From Lichtheimia corymbifera B2541 (lineage: Eukaryota > Mucoromycota > Mucoromycetes > Mucorales > Lichtheimiaceae), in NCBI GenBank assembly GCA_000697475.1, contig JNEU01000565.1:124001-188000 (forward strand): a DNA stretch of 64,000 bases, in the 5' to 3' direction. Positions within the stretch are counted from its first letter, which is position 1. Every line of letters begins with the position of its first letter. Position numbers and translations under genes: made by a program. Of the stretch, positions 12,000 through 22,107 are shown in pieces. Under the pieces are notes generated by a model that saw only the letters and a list, made by a program, of their open reading frames with translations, made no database searches and was not told where the DNA came from.

Positions 12000-13577
12000 A
12001 TGGCGTGGTTAGAATCAAAAACGGTCTTTGTCTCAACATCCCTCTTTTGCCTTCCAGTATTGGCTCTTTGTGCTGTTCTTTGTTTACCATTAGTCATTCT
12101 TGCCACAGGTATGAAAGGGAAACCCCGTCATCCTCCTCCTCCTCGCTGTTATTGATATAGTATTATAGTGAGCCTGTATATCTCAGCATGGGCAATTCAT
12201 ATTGGACAACATGCATCGAATACATCTTCATGGAAACACCTGATACAGCAGCTACCAACTCGTCCACTTTCCATCATTGACATCAACTTGAATGCATTCC
12301 GATTGATATTAGCATGGATTACACTCATCCCATCTCTTATCATATACGTCAAATGGCGATATTGGACTGTGGGTCGTGGTCGATTCTCACACATCATCAA
12401 GTAAATTATCGTTGATTCCACTGCTCTCATGCCGACTGTTTTTAATTCACGCTATGCCTATTTCAGACGCAATCTGGTCTATTCGAATGACGATCAAAGC
12501 ACCTGCAAACTTGACATGTATTACCCCGACGTCAATGTTACCACCACATCCATAGCCGATGGATCAACAGCAACAAGTACACCAATCATTCTATTCCTTC
12601 ATGGACATGAGGACCCTCGATTACCAAATCACCGAATCTTTTACACCCCTTATGCAAACACCTTACGCGAGTTGGGTTATATTGTGGCTGTGCTTGATTA
12701 TCGCCCCAACAATCATCATGCGCATCAAGATATCAAAGAAGCTATCCGATGGGTGTACCGTCATGTATGTGCATCAAGTTACGAAACCGAGATGATTTAT
12801 GTTATGGTATGTTGTTTCTCAATCAAAAGGGATGGGATGAATATAAGGGGTGGTAGGAGTGGTGGTTAATTCATTACCCTTCTTGTAGGGTCATGGAACC
12901 GGAGCCAAACTAGCTCTTGAAGTCGTGTTGGAAGATATCTTTAACAAGGCCAAATGCCACAATTTGCCTTCCAGTAGCCAAGGATCTGACATGTCGAATG
13001 AAAAGCATGACCCATCAGCGGACGGTTATGATGATGACGACGATGAAGCAGTATCCACTGATTTTCTACCGGGTATCGAGGGATTATTGCTGTGAGTATA
13101 GATTCTTTTATACAATGGACTATTCCCTAATCCTATGACTTTCAGCTTTGCGGGCGTATACCAAGACGAGGCCTTGCGGTTGGTCAAGAAGCATCGTGAA
13201 TTGTTTGAGACATCGTGTGACCTGATTGATTTTTTCCCGCGGATTTTATTTGTGCATGGTGACAAGGACAGCATTGTTTCTCCAGATGAATCAGTGGACA
13301 TGTACAATATGCTTGGCGAAGTACTACCAGCGGATCGACGGGTGCAAGTGGATGTACGAATGCGACTTTACAAAAAACTCGATCACACCCGATGTATCAC
13401 AGGTATAGTAATCGGAGCTAACTGACAGTGAGTGGCATGATTGTTGTTACGTGACATTGACGCTATTCCTTGATAGCGCTCGTACCAAGAATGGCTAGTT
13501 TGCCGGACAAGATGCAAAAAACCCTCACAAAGGATATTCAAGAGTTCATTGATCTACCTTCAGATGTCGCTGTTTGA
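12000..13577 (+). CDS. Membrane-anchored alpha/beta hydrolase, nucleophile serine apparently lost
   Basis: Six exons (12000-12108, 12187-12400, 12467-12806, 12889-13091, 13146-13402, 13477-13577) give 407 residues. Two hydrophobic segments lie near the N-terminus (residues ~8-36 and ~75-95), so it is probably a membrane protein. The hydrolase core starts with CKLDMYYPD and then ILFLHGHEDPR, where active relatives (isoprenylcysteine methylesterase / HSL-like group) have HGG. Next comes LGYIVAVLDYRP. The nucleophile elbow, rebuilt across an intron, reads YVMGHGTGAKLA, so the Ser of G-x-S-x-G is Gly. The acid motif FVHGDKDSIV and a late His (LDHTR) are present. It may be a non-catalytic paralogue or use another mechanism. 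Function is not assigned. Confidence 0.8.
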
Positions 13578-13781
13578 ATGGGACACACCTTTCCGTTGTA
13601 TGCACCCGATGTGGCGTGATTGGCCGAGGGAGCGAGCTGCGTGAGCCAAACGCGAAACATGTAGCTTTCTTTTTTTCCCATCAGATCAACAATAAAAAGA
13701 AAAAAGAACAAATTCACCGTTGTCTCATCTCTCTCTTTACTTTTACTTTTTCTTACACACACAAACACACATACATACATA

Positions 13782-14454
13782 ATGTCAGCTATGCAAGATC
13801 TTAGACGTGATTCTGTGATTGAACAGAAAGCTGCACCTGAAGCCCCAAAGCAAGAGCAAACCAACAAGCGTATCATTGCATGTTCTGTCGATCCCACATC
13901 AGCTGGTTACGTTATCAATTGGATATTGGCTAACTTTGTGCGTGCTGACCAAGACCAAGTAAGTATTCTTTTGCATGATAAACTATGAATTGGGGTGGCT
14001 GATCTTTTTGTGTTACAGATTGTGTTGATGCATGTACGACCCTTTGATATGCCCGTGGCTCCATATGTCGATACCACCGGATATATAACTGAAATGCAAG
14101 AAGACCGTGATGAAAGTCATCGTTTCCTCAAGGCATGCGCTACTCAATTCTGGCATAATGGCATCGATTGCAAGGCAGTATCCATGATGGGTGATCCCAA
14201 AGAAGAGCTTATGCGAAAGGTGAAGGATATCAAGGCGGATGTTCTCATCATGGGTGCACGTGGTTTAGGTGCTTTCAAGAGGTAAATGTGGTATTGGGGG
14301 ATTGGATTCATATATTGCAGGGTTTAACATTTTTGTATTTATCCACAGAGCTTTCCTTGGCAGTGTGAGTGACCATTGTGTACATCATGCACCATGCGCA
14401 GTGGTCATTGTTAAGCATCCAGACACACCCAAATCACCCAAATCGAAAAAGTAG
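13782..14454 (+). CDS. Universal stress protein family (UspA-like)
   Basis: Three exons (13782-13958, 14019-14281, 14349-14454) encode 181 residues. After a ~30-residue charged N-terminus the Usp fold begins with KRIIACSVDPTSAGYVINW, followed by IVLMHVRPF after intron 1. The ATP-binding C-terminal motif is GARGLGAFKR joined by the second intron to AFLGSVSDHCVHHAPCAVVIV, matching G-x2-G-x(8-10)-G-S. The protein ends in a Lys/Ser/Pro tail. Fungal single-domain Usp proteins are usually soluble nucleotide-binding stress proteins of unclear target. The gene lies 204 bp after the hydrolase stop in the same orientation, and its leader is CT/CA-rich. Confidence 0.92.
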
Positions 14455-14790
14455 CCAACCTACTGCCTAGGCAACGCTAGTTGCAAAGCAACCATCCATT
14501 GTTTACTTGATCATGTCATTGCTATAATATAACTCGTCTTTTGTACATTCTGCTTGTAATCAATCCTTATGAGTGTGAATGGTGGTGACACGCATGCTAA
14601 TGCCCGAACATCCGAGCACCATAAATGGTTTGAATGGTGGGGTTCAAGTCTATATCAAGTTGGTAGACTCTTTCCCCCCGCATATTCCGCTTGTTTTGTG
14701 TGTGAACGACAGTTATCTCTCTTTCTTTTCTTTTTCATTATCTGGAACAAGCCTTTTTCTCACACATTAAAGTGCCATATTATTCCCCGC

Positions 14791-16167
14791 ATGCTACAGT
14801 ACTGGCCGTACTTTGCTTACTTTGTTGCCGTCGTCACTGTCGCAATCTCAGCATTACTGTACAAGTACCAATGTGCACTTTTATACCCGGCATTCTTCCC
14901 TCCAGGCTCGAGATCATTGGTACCTTGTCGCATCCCCTCGTGTTGCTCTTGTCCCACCCCTCTAACTATTCCAAAGTCAAATGATCCAAAGGAATATTAA
15001 CCTCGTGCTCCTTTTGCATAGGTGGCACGACCTTCAAAGTATGGGCTCCCAGATAAGGAAGAGATTCTGACAACACGGGATGGCTTGCAGTTAAGGTGTT
15101 ATGTACTCTTACAAGAAGGTGACGACGTGGCCATTCAATCGCCAACACTCCTTTGGCTGCATGTAAGTTACTGGCTTTTCTTGCCTAAAAAGTCCCTTGA
15201 TCCTCATATATAGATACTTTGTCATAAAGTCACATACAGGCAACATGGTAAGCATCCAAGGAATCAGAGAATTACGCGGAAAGGGATATTCAAGTATACT
15301 CCAATTCTTTTCAGGGACATCGTTTACCAATTGCTCAGGTGCTGTACTCAAGGTTAGGATATAACATTGTCATGCTATCGTATCGGGGGTAAGTAACTCT
15401 ACAAGATTGAAGGATGGGACAATGGGATCATGATCTCACTATGTACATATTTTGAAAAAGGTATGGGCTAAGTGAAGGCAATGCGACAGAAAAAGGCCTC
15501 CAAATTGATGCACAAGTACGTCTTTACGTCCATGGATCGAGATGGCATAATACTTATTGGTTTGATAGACAGCGCTCGAGTATATTCAACATCATCCAAT
15601 TTTAAAACACACCAAGCTTGTTGCCTTTGGCCAGTCGTTAGGTGGAGCGGTTGCCATTAATTTGGTTGCTAAGCATGAAGAACAATTCAGTGGGATCATT
15701 ATTGAAAACACATTCCTCAGTATTGTAAGGCAGTGAAACGGGGTTGTTGGGGAGATGATGATAGCACCCAATGCTTATTTGACGTGTGTGTTACCTTGTG
15801 TAGCCATTGTTAATACCCCACATCTTCCCGCCCATGCGGCATCTGGTTTATCTGTGTCATCAAAAATGGCGATCCTACAACACCATTCAATTTATTCGCC
15901 ATGTGCCTATCCTGTTCCTAACAAGTATGAAGGATGAGCTGGTTCCACCCTTCCATATGACCAAACTATACAAAGCAGCGGAAACCCGTGGTGCAAAAGT
16001 ATGGCGTAGTTTTGAAAATGGCACGCATAATGATGCTTGCATGCAGGTACGAAGTGGGGGATGATGGACGTAAGAGATGGAATGCATTAACACCATCTGT
16101 ATATGTATAGCCCGGGTATTTTGAAGCAATTGGCGGGTTTATTCGAGATCATATCTGGGATATCTGA
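14791..16167 (+). CDS. BEM46: ABHD13/Bem46-family alpha/beta hydrolase
   Basis: Eight exons: 14791-14919, 15022-15162, 15230-15247, 15315-15388, 15461-15515, 15569-15724, 15804-16046 and 16111-16167 (290 residues). An N-terminal membrane segment (residues ~5-24) is followed by the family signature YPAFFPPGSRSL and SKYGLPDKEEILTTRDG. The 18-nt exon 3 supplies SHTGNM, rebuilding the family block H-x3-GNMGHR. Then come LSYRGYGLSEG, the nucleophile elbow AFGQSLGGA, the acid loop SMKDELVPP and the catalytic His in GTHNDAC. The catalytic triad is complete. Relatives (Bem46 in fission yeast and Neurospora, ABHD13 in animals) are membrane-associated and linked to polarity; their substrate is not established. 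Confidence 0.92.
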
Positions 16168-16193
16168 GAAGTGTATGTAGATGTTGTGTATAC

Positions 16194-16200
16194 TATAAAA
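16194..16200 (+). promoter_or_regulatory. TATA box of the acetyltransferase gene
   Basis: TATAAAA, 55 nt before the ATG at 16255 and only 27 nt after the stop codon of the preceding gene, so the two transcription units must overlap or abut. Confidence 0.5.
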
Positions 16201-16254
16201 GAGAGATATCATTCGGGAAAACGTTCCTTTTTTTTTCCTTTTGTTTCATATTAC

Positions 16255-17182
16255 ATGTCGTCTGCCTACGGTAAAATCCCCAAACCAGTGAATGCTGGCT
16301 CCTTGAACGAGTTGTTGCCTCTACGCAAGACCTTGCGAAACGGTGAACAAGCAACTCTGCAGGCCGTTGATCCCACCAATCCTAATCTCGTCAAGCATTT
16401 GCATTCCTTGTTCAATGGCGAACTTGAGCGTGGGTAAGAGGGTCAACACTTTTTTGTCGAGATAGTGAAAATACTCATATGGGCAATAAAAGATCCACCT
16501 ATCCTCAAGAAGAACCATTGGATGCTAAGCAGTTTGAGGATTATTTTTTGGCGTAAGTAGTATCCATGTGACAAGGGGGTGGGGTGGGGATCAAATGATG
16601 CATGCTTATCGAGATCTGATTGCCCGCCTCTTCAGTTATGATGCCTTCGTTCTCGTCAAGGGCGACGCTATTGAAGCTGACAAGGAGTATGATTTTGAGG
16701 ATAAGGTACTTGGCATGTATTATGTGAAGCCCAACTATCCAGGCCGTTGCTCTCATGTAAGTTCTCTCATCTATCAGTTTGTATGTGTGTATGCATGTGC
16801 TGATAACAGGGATTTTGTTTAGATTTGCAATGGTGGTTTCTTTACATCGCCCATGCACCGAGGTTACGGAGCTGGTGTTGCTATGGCTGAAACTTTCCTT
16901 ATCACCGCACCTGCCCTTGGATACAAGGCATCTGTTTTCAACCTTGTGTTTGCAAACAATGAGGCTTCGATTCGTATTTGGGAACGACTTGGCTTTAGCC
17001 GTGTAGGTTGCATTCCACAGGCTGCAAGGTAATGTGACATGTTGAACACTCAAAGAATTAGGAAAATGAGTGACTCAAAAATCTTTCCGGATATCCCCAG
17101 ATTGAAGAACAGCCCAGATCAGCTTGTCGACGCTTACATTTACCACATGGATTTCAGCAAGCTCAAGAAGACTGTCGCTTAA
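16255..17182 (+). CDS. MPR1: GNAT N-acetyltransferase, Mpr1/Ppr1-like
   Basis: Five exons (16255-16433, 16493-16552, 16636-16756, 16823-17028, 17101-17182) encode 215 residues. The GNAT core shows FVLVKGD, then VLGMYYVKPNYPGRCSH, then ICNGGFFTSPMHRGYGAG, the acetyl-CoA loop with R-G-Y-G-A-G, and SVFNLVFANNEASIRIWERLG. This ordered set closely follows the fungal Mpr1 group, which acetylates L-azetidine-2-carboxylate and proline-derived toxic intermediates and lowers oxidative stress. The substrate is inferred from the family only. Exon junctions all preserve frame. The gene starts 88 bp after the ABHD13-like stop. Confidence 0.88.
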
Positions 17183-17996
17183 ACATCCCATCACCCATAC
17201 GATCATACCTTAATACTCGACATGCAGTCATGTTGTCTCTTAATAGACATTCATTTTACCATTTATCATCTATTTCGTCGATCTTCACAAGTAATAATAC
17301 TGCTTTGATTGCTATTATCAGTAGCTTGAGGGATAAGGAATTGATTGCAGCGAGAGCTAGAGATTGTCAAAAGGCATTCGTACCTAAGTAGAAGTGACGG
17401 ATCCATCCACATCTTTCAGGTCGATATCGGTATCATTTGCATTTTGGTAGTCATGGTAAAAAAAAGGCCAATCGTTGTCCTAGACATTACAATCGACTTG
17501 GATGTTGATGTATGTAGCCGGACGCTGTCTCTTGTGCACAGGAATTGTATTTACAAGCAAATGACATAGAATGCTTGCAAGCTAGACTTATAGATGAGAT
17601 GATCCAATTACTATTCCTTAACATGGGTTGCTGCCTTATTCACGAAATCTATAGCTAGACATCTTCCGATGATCCAAGTGTATAGCCAAATCGGAGCGGG
17701 TGGGATGTGTTGTTGGGCAACAGTGTATCTATGACTCAAATAGGGTAACGATGAACCCCATCTTGATGAATGTATTGCAAGCACAACACGATGACTCATC
17801 CGATATCCGAACAATATGTCCCATAAACAAATGCCGTAGAATTAATTGTGTATTATGCAAAAAAAAGAGAGCACTAGCTATGGAAAGTCTATCTGGGTGG
17901 GGGGTGGTGCCAAATCCAAGAGCTGCCAAATTTAGTGGTTGTCCTTGCCCAGCAGCAACCTCTTGTTCTCTACCGATCTGACCTATACACACAACA
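17183..17996. other. Intergenic, nothing recognised
   Basis: About 800 bp between the acetyltransferase stop and the CDC73 start. No gene, repeat or clear TATA element was identified. Confidence 0.4.
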
Positions 17997-19502
17997 ATGG
18001 AACCTCTGCAACTCTTACGCAATCACACATGCAACAAGAAACCCGTCATACTCAAAGATGCAAGCGACAATGTTGTGACAAGTGTAGCCGATGCGTCCAC
18101 AGTGTGGTTCGATGATGAGTCTTTTGCACGCAACACGCCCACAACCTTCCCAAAGAACTCCAGCGACGACACGTATACGCTTGATACCCTTATTTTCCTT
18201 GTGCAGAATGAACATCTCGACAACAGTGCCTATTTCAAAGAATGCCGACAACGTGACATTGAGCATGTTTCTATTGTGGATCGGAAAAAGGTCCTTGATT
18301 ACCTTACTGGCAAGGTAGACACTCAACCCACCAAACAAAGCAGTTCCACAGCAGGTAAAGGAGGAAGGGGATCCTATGCTATACATCTTCAAGTCACTAA
18401 GACGATGATGGTTTAGGTGTTCGGAAGCAACGGGAGGATGTGGATGAGATCAAGGGCAAAGCTGAAACCAACAACGAGAACGAGCCTGCGTCCAAACGAG
18501 TCAAGTTTGATGATAAACAATCGCATGTGTCCATTGAAAAGTTACGGGAGCGTGAAAAGGTCTTGCAATCATCAGCATCCATTTTACAAGGCGACAAGGA
18601 TTTTTATACGATCGTCAAAGCAATGAACCCAACCTTTGGCAAAAATGGCGCAAGCAGCACGATCCAAAAGTCATCATGTGAGTTGTTTGAGGTGGGGGAA
18701 ATCAGCATTCATTGACCATGGTATTACACAGCAAAACCAAGCAAACCGACAAGCAAAGATCGCATCCCCATTATTATTGTTCCTGCAGCACCGACAGCCA
18801 AGTTTACACTCTTCAACATTAAGCAGTTTTTGGAGAACTTTGAGTAAGTATATTATTGGTTGATCATGATGGGGGAAAATACATGGGCACTCATGGTTTC
18901 AAGGTATGTCGATCCACAACAGCTACGTGCTCAAGGAATGAAAAAGCCGGATCGTGTATCGATTGAACGCTATCGACGAGATGGTCAAGTGACGGTATAC
19001 CATGTCATTGACAATGTGGCGCATCTTAAGCAAAATGACTGGTAAGGAAAAGGACCGAGGAGGTGTCACAGGGTACAAGGACTGACAGCTATCAAAAGGG
19101 ATCGCGTATGTTGCGTGTTTGCGTCAGGTCAGCAATGGCAGTTCAAAGGCTGGAAATACGAAAGGCCCATCGATTTGTTTTCACATGGTAAGTGCTGATG
19201 ATGGTGGTAGTGGTGTCACCATGTCGCATTTTACTTATCTCCTTTTGCAGTCAAAGGTTTTTATGCAAAGTGGGCAGATGAAAGTATCAAGGGTCCTGCT
19301 TCTGGTTGGAATGTTACACCATTGGATGTAAGTATTGAGAGGGTTACAATCACAATCCTGTGTGGGGTAGCTGATCACATCCGATATGCACACACGCTAG
19401 ATTTCAAGATCCCAACGACACAATGACAAACTCAGTGCAGCCAAGTTTTGGGACGCGCTTGACAAACACATGGGCGTGCATCATCTCTATGGCAATTACT
19501 AG
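17997..19502 (+). CDS. CDC73: Cdc73/parafibromin, Paf1 complex subunit
   Basis: Nuclear transcription-elongation factor that links RNA polymerase II to histone modification. Seven exons (17997-18354, 18417-18677, 18732-18843, 18904-19041, 19099-19187, 19251-19327, 19401-19502) give 378 residues, close to yeast Cdc73. The N-terminal part has the family features MEPLQLLRNH, FLVQNEHLDNSAYFKECR and RKKVLDYLTGK. A basic, low-complexity linker with SKRVKFDDK follows. The C-terminal Ras-like domain starts at RIPIIIVPAAPTAKFTLFN and includes DRVCCVFASGQQWQFKGWKY, GFYAKW and KFWDALDKHM before the stop. No key block is missing and all six introns keep frame. Confidence 0.97.
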
Positions 19503-20040
19503 TAGTTGATTGATATATTATAAAGAAAGGAAAAAAGTAACATCATAAACGTTGAGCGTGCCAACGAATGTTTTGGGGGGAAAAGTTGTAACATTAGCAT
19601 TGTTTGGAGCGCGTGGTTTGCACAATGAATGGAGATAGGAGAGGAATAGTGCAACGTCAAAGTGGTGCCAACGATGGATGGTGATAAGCTTGTTTCTCCG
19701 AAACGCGTTCTTTTTTTTTTTCTGGGAACGGGAACCGCGTGCATATTTTTGCGTGACTTGGCAACTGCGGTTCGTTGCCATGGCAACACTAGTCAAATCT
19801 TGACGCACCTCAGTGCTTTTTCGGGGAAAGCCAGTTCCCGATTGAGTCACCAACCACCCGTGTGTTGCCCAGCATTGGGTTCCCGAAGTACAAGTATATA
19901 AGAAACGCTGATGCATGGCCCCCCTTTATCACATCGCTCCTCTCTTTCACTTGTCCTTGAACTCTTCCAGCTTCTTCACATCTCTATCATCTTCACATCC
20001 TGTGCTTTTAACATCATCTGCAACTACATCATCTATCACC
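19503..20040. other. Promoter and leader of the C2H2 factor
   Basis: Contains a run of ten T at about 19711-19720, a TATA element at 19895-19900 and a pyrimidine-rich leader from 19920 to 20040. An ATG at 19915 lies only ~15 nt after the TATA box, upstream of any plausible transcription start. Confidence 0.5.
19895..19900 (+). promoter_or_regulatory. TATA box of the C2H2 factor gene
   Basis: TATATA in the context AAGTATATAAGAA, 141 nt before the chosen ATG at 20041. Confidence 0.5.
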
Positions 20041-20793
20041 ATGAACGACATGCCTACTTCGCTTTTGTTCACATACGATCATGACATCCACTCCAACAAC
20101 CCTTACAGCGTATGTCAAACAATGGAAGGTCTCACTCAAGCCCTTTCGTTTTATGGCATGCAAAGCGTTTACAATCCAGAGATGTTCGACCCTATTGAAG
20201 AGTTTGATGGCAATCCCTCACGTCTTTTTGTGCGTGCTGTAAATGCCTCTTCTGTTCCTTTGGCACCCACTCCCTTATTGGAACACGATGCTACGGATAC
20301 ACCTGCCAGCAGCACTGAGGAAGACAATGCTATTGTGACACCCACTTTAACAGCAGCAGAGCTGTTCCCTCCGCTTCTTAGCGACACATGCGAAGGAGGT
20401 AACAACAAGCGACCACGACCATCTTATGAACAAGAAGACGATCAAGAAGAGGAGCAACAACAGCAGCAGGTGATCCGTTCTACACTTCACAATAAGAAAC
20501 GTCGTCTGTCAAACAACAACAACAAAAACAACAACAAGTCCAAAGAGTGCTCCGTGTGTGGTGCGCAGTTCTCTCGAGCCTATAACAAGCGCACGCATGA
20601 ACTCACTCACTTTAAGGATCGTGTCAAGCGTTTCCCATGCAACTCCTGTCCCAAATCTTTTGATCGCAAGCATGATCTTCAACGCCATATTTCTGCTCTT
20701 CATACTGGCAAACGCACTTTTGCTTGTGAATTTTGCCCAACCACTTTCTCACGTCGCGATGCACTTGTCAAACATATTGATAACCACCACTAA
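20041..20793 (+). CDS. C2H2 zinc-finger transcription factor, three fingers
   Basis: Single-exon gene of 250 residues. The first ~150 residues are acidic and Ser/Thr-rich (activation-domain-like), followed by a Gln run and an Asn/Lys-rich linker with KKRRLS, a likely nuclear localisation signal. Three fingers follow. Finger 1 is CSVCGAQF...H-x3-H, finger 2 is CNSCPKSFDRKHDLQRH...H and finger 3 is CEFCPTTFSRRDALVKH...H. The linkers are RVKRFP and TGKRTFA. The open frame extends upstream to 19915, but that ATG is too close to the TATA box, so 20041 (context ATCACCATGA) is preferred. Fungal relatives of this layout regulate stress and developmental genes; no specific target can be inferred. Confidence 0.9.
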   Translation: MNDMPTSLLFTYDHDIHSNNPYSVCQTMEGLTQALSFYGMQSVYNPEMFDPIEEFDGNPSRLFVRAVNASSVPLAPTPLLEHDATDTPASSTEEDNAIVTPTLTAAELFPPLLSDTCEGGNNKRPRPSYEQEDDQEEEQQQQQVIRSTLHNKKRRLSNNNNKNNNKSKECSVCGAQFSRAYNKRTHELTHFKDRVKRFPCNSCPKSFDRKHDLQRHISALHTGKRTFACEFCPTTFSRRDALVKHIDNHH

Positions 20794-22107
20794 AAAAGTC
20801 CATTTGTCCAAGTCTTCCTCCCCTTTCCCTGTCATCCCCATAATCATCATCATCATCCCTCTCCCCTTCACCCATCTTTTCATCATCAAAACATCATCAT
20901 ACCCTTTTGTAAATAATCATTGTATAACATAACAACCCCCCAAAAAAGGTCGTGTATAAACCCATGCATCATTCTCTTACTCCTACTCTTACTCCTCCTC
21001 CTCCTCTTCCTCAATAAATCTTTTGTTTGTGCATCTTAGCATTGTTCCACATTATCACATGCATATCCTCGTATAACCCAACTGACGGTTTTTTTTGCCC
21101 AACATGCAAGAGACGTATGTGTGTGCGCTGTTAATGAGGATGCATGTTGTTTTGTCAAGTGACATAATGATGTTCATCGTGTCTTTGACACAACACGTCG
21201 AAAGCTATGCATGCCGACAAGCAGTTTTCGAGGGAGATGATTATTCAGCGCTGCTATTGGAGGAATGTTCGATTCGCTTCTCTTTGTAAACGACAAATGT
21301 ATGGTTACGTTGATAAAGGAGATCGTCGGTGATTGCTGCTGTATTACCATCATGTATACCAGCATGTGATGTCCATCCAACCCACACATCATCCCCCCGA
21401 ATTTACTTCTTTGTTCTCTGATCACCGATATCTCACTTGCTTGTAAGTTTTTTTTGAACATCTTCCCATCGTTATCATCGTATCAGCTGGCTAGATCGAG
21501 CGCCACAGACTAACACAAACAAAAGAATATGCATAATGAAGCGGTGTCTTTGTGAGTAGAACAATGATGATTAGAGCGCGCAGCCCCTGAAAGTGGTTCT
21601 TATTGTGGCGGTGCTTCTTCAAAATGATTTGCTTTTATTGATCGTAACGAAGTTGACTACCTTTCAAACGAGCAGTAGATGTCTTACCATGTTCCTCATG
21701 TCATACTCAAGGGATGACATATGAGATCATCGGAGGTCAGCGTGTCACCAACCGATTTTCGGGGAGTTAAACGTTGTATCGTGCACAGACCTCATCCGTT
21801 CTTCGTGCAAAATCCCATTGATTCTGACTACAGTGTGATCACTGCTCTTTTCTTTTATTGATATGATGTATCCGAGGCTAAGGATCATATGTATCGCTTT
21901 TTGCATACTTCTCACATGTTGAAAGTGCATAGGGATAAATGTTGGAGGAGGATCGTCAATATTTACTCGAAACAAAAAAGAAGGGGAATACAATTTATGT
22001 ATGTTATTTGCCCACAATGATGATTTTTGATACAACAGTGTTGAAAAGCAATAGGTGTATGAGGATATGACTATAACAAACAGAGGGAGTCTCATGCGTA
22101 GGTTTCT
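20794..22107. other. 3' region between convergent genes
   Basis: Contains a CT-rich tract with CTCCTCCTC repeats (20990-21012) and AATAAA at 21013-21018, 220 nt after the stop, the likely poly(A) signal of the zinc-finger gene. The rest (21100-22100) contains no supportable gene. Confidence 0.5.
21013..21018 (+). terminator. Poly(A) signal AATAAA of the C2H2 factor
   Basis: Canonical AATAAA following a pyrimidine tract, 220 nt downstream of the stop codon at 20793, with a TTTTGTTTGTG GT-rich block directly after it. Confidence 0.45.

Noticed and set aside
19915..20040. Upstream ATG for the C2H2 factor
   Set aside because: Only ~15 nt after the TATA box, so probably not in the mRNA; the extra residues are leader-like.
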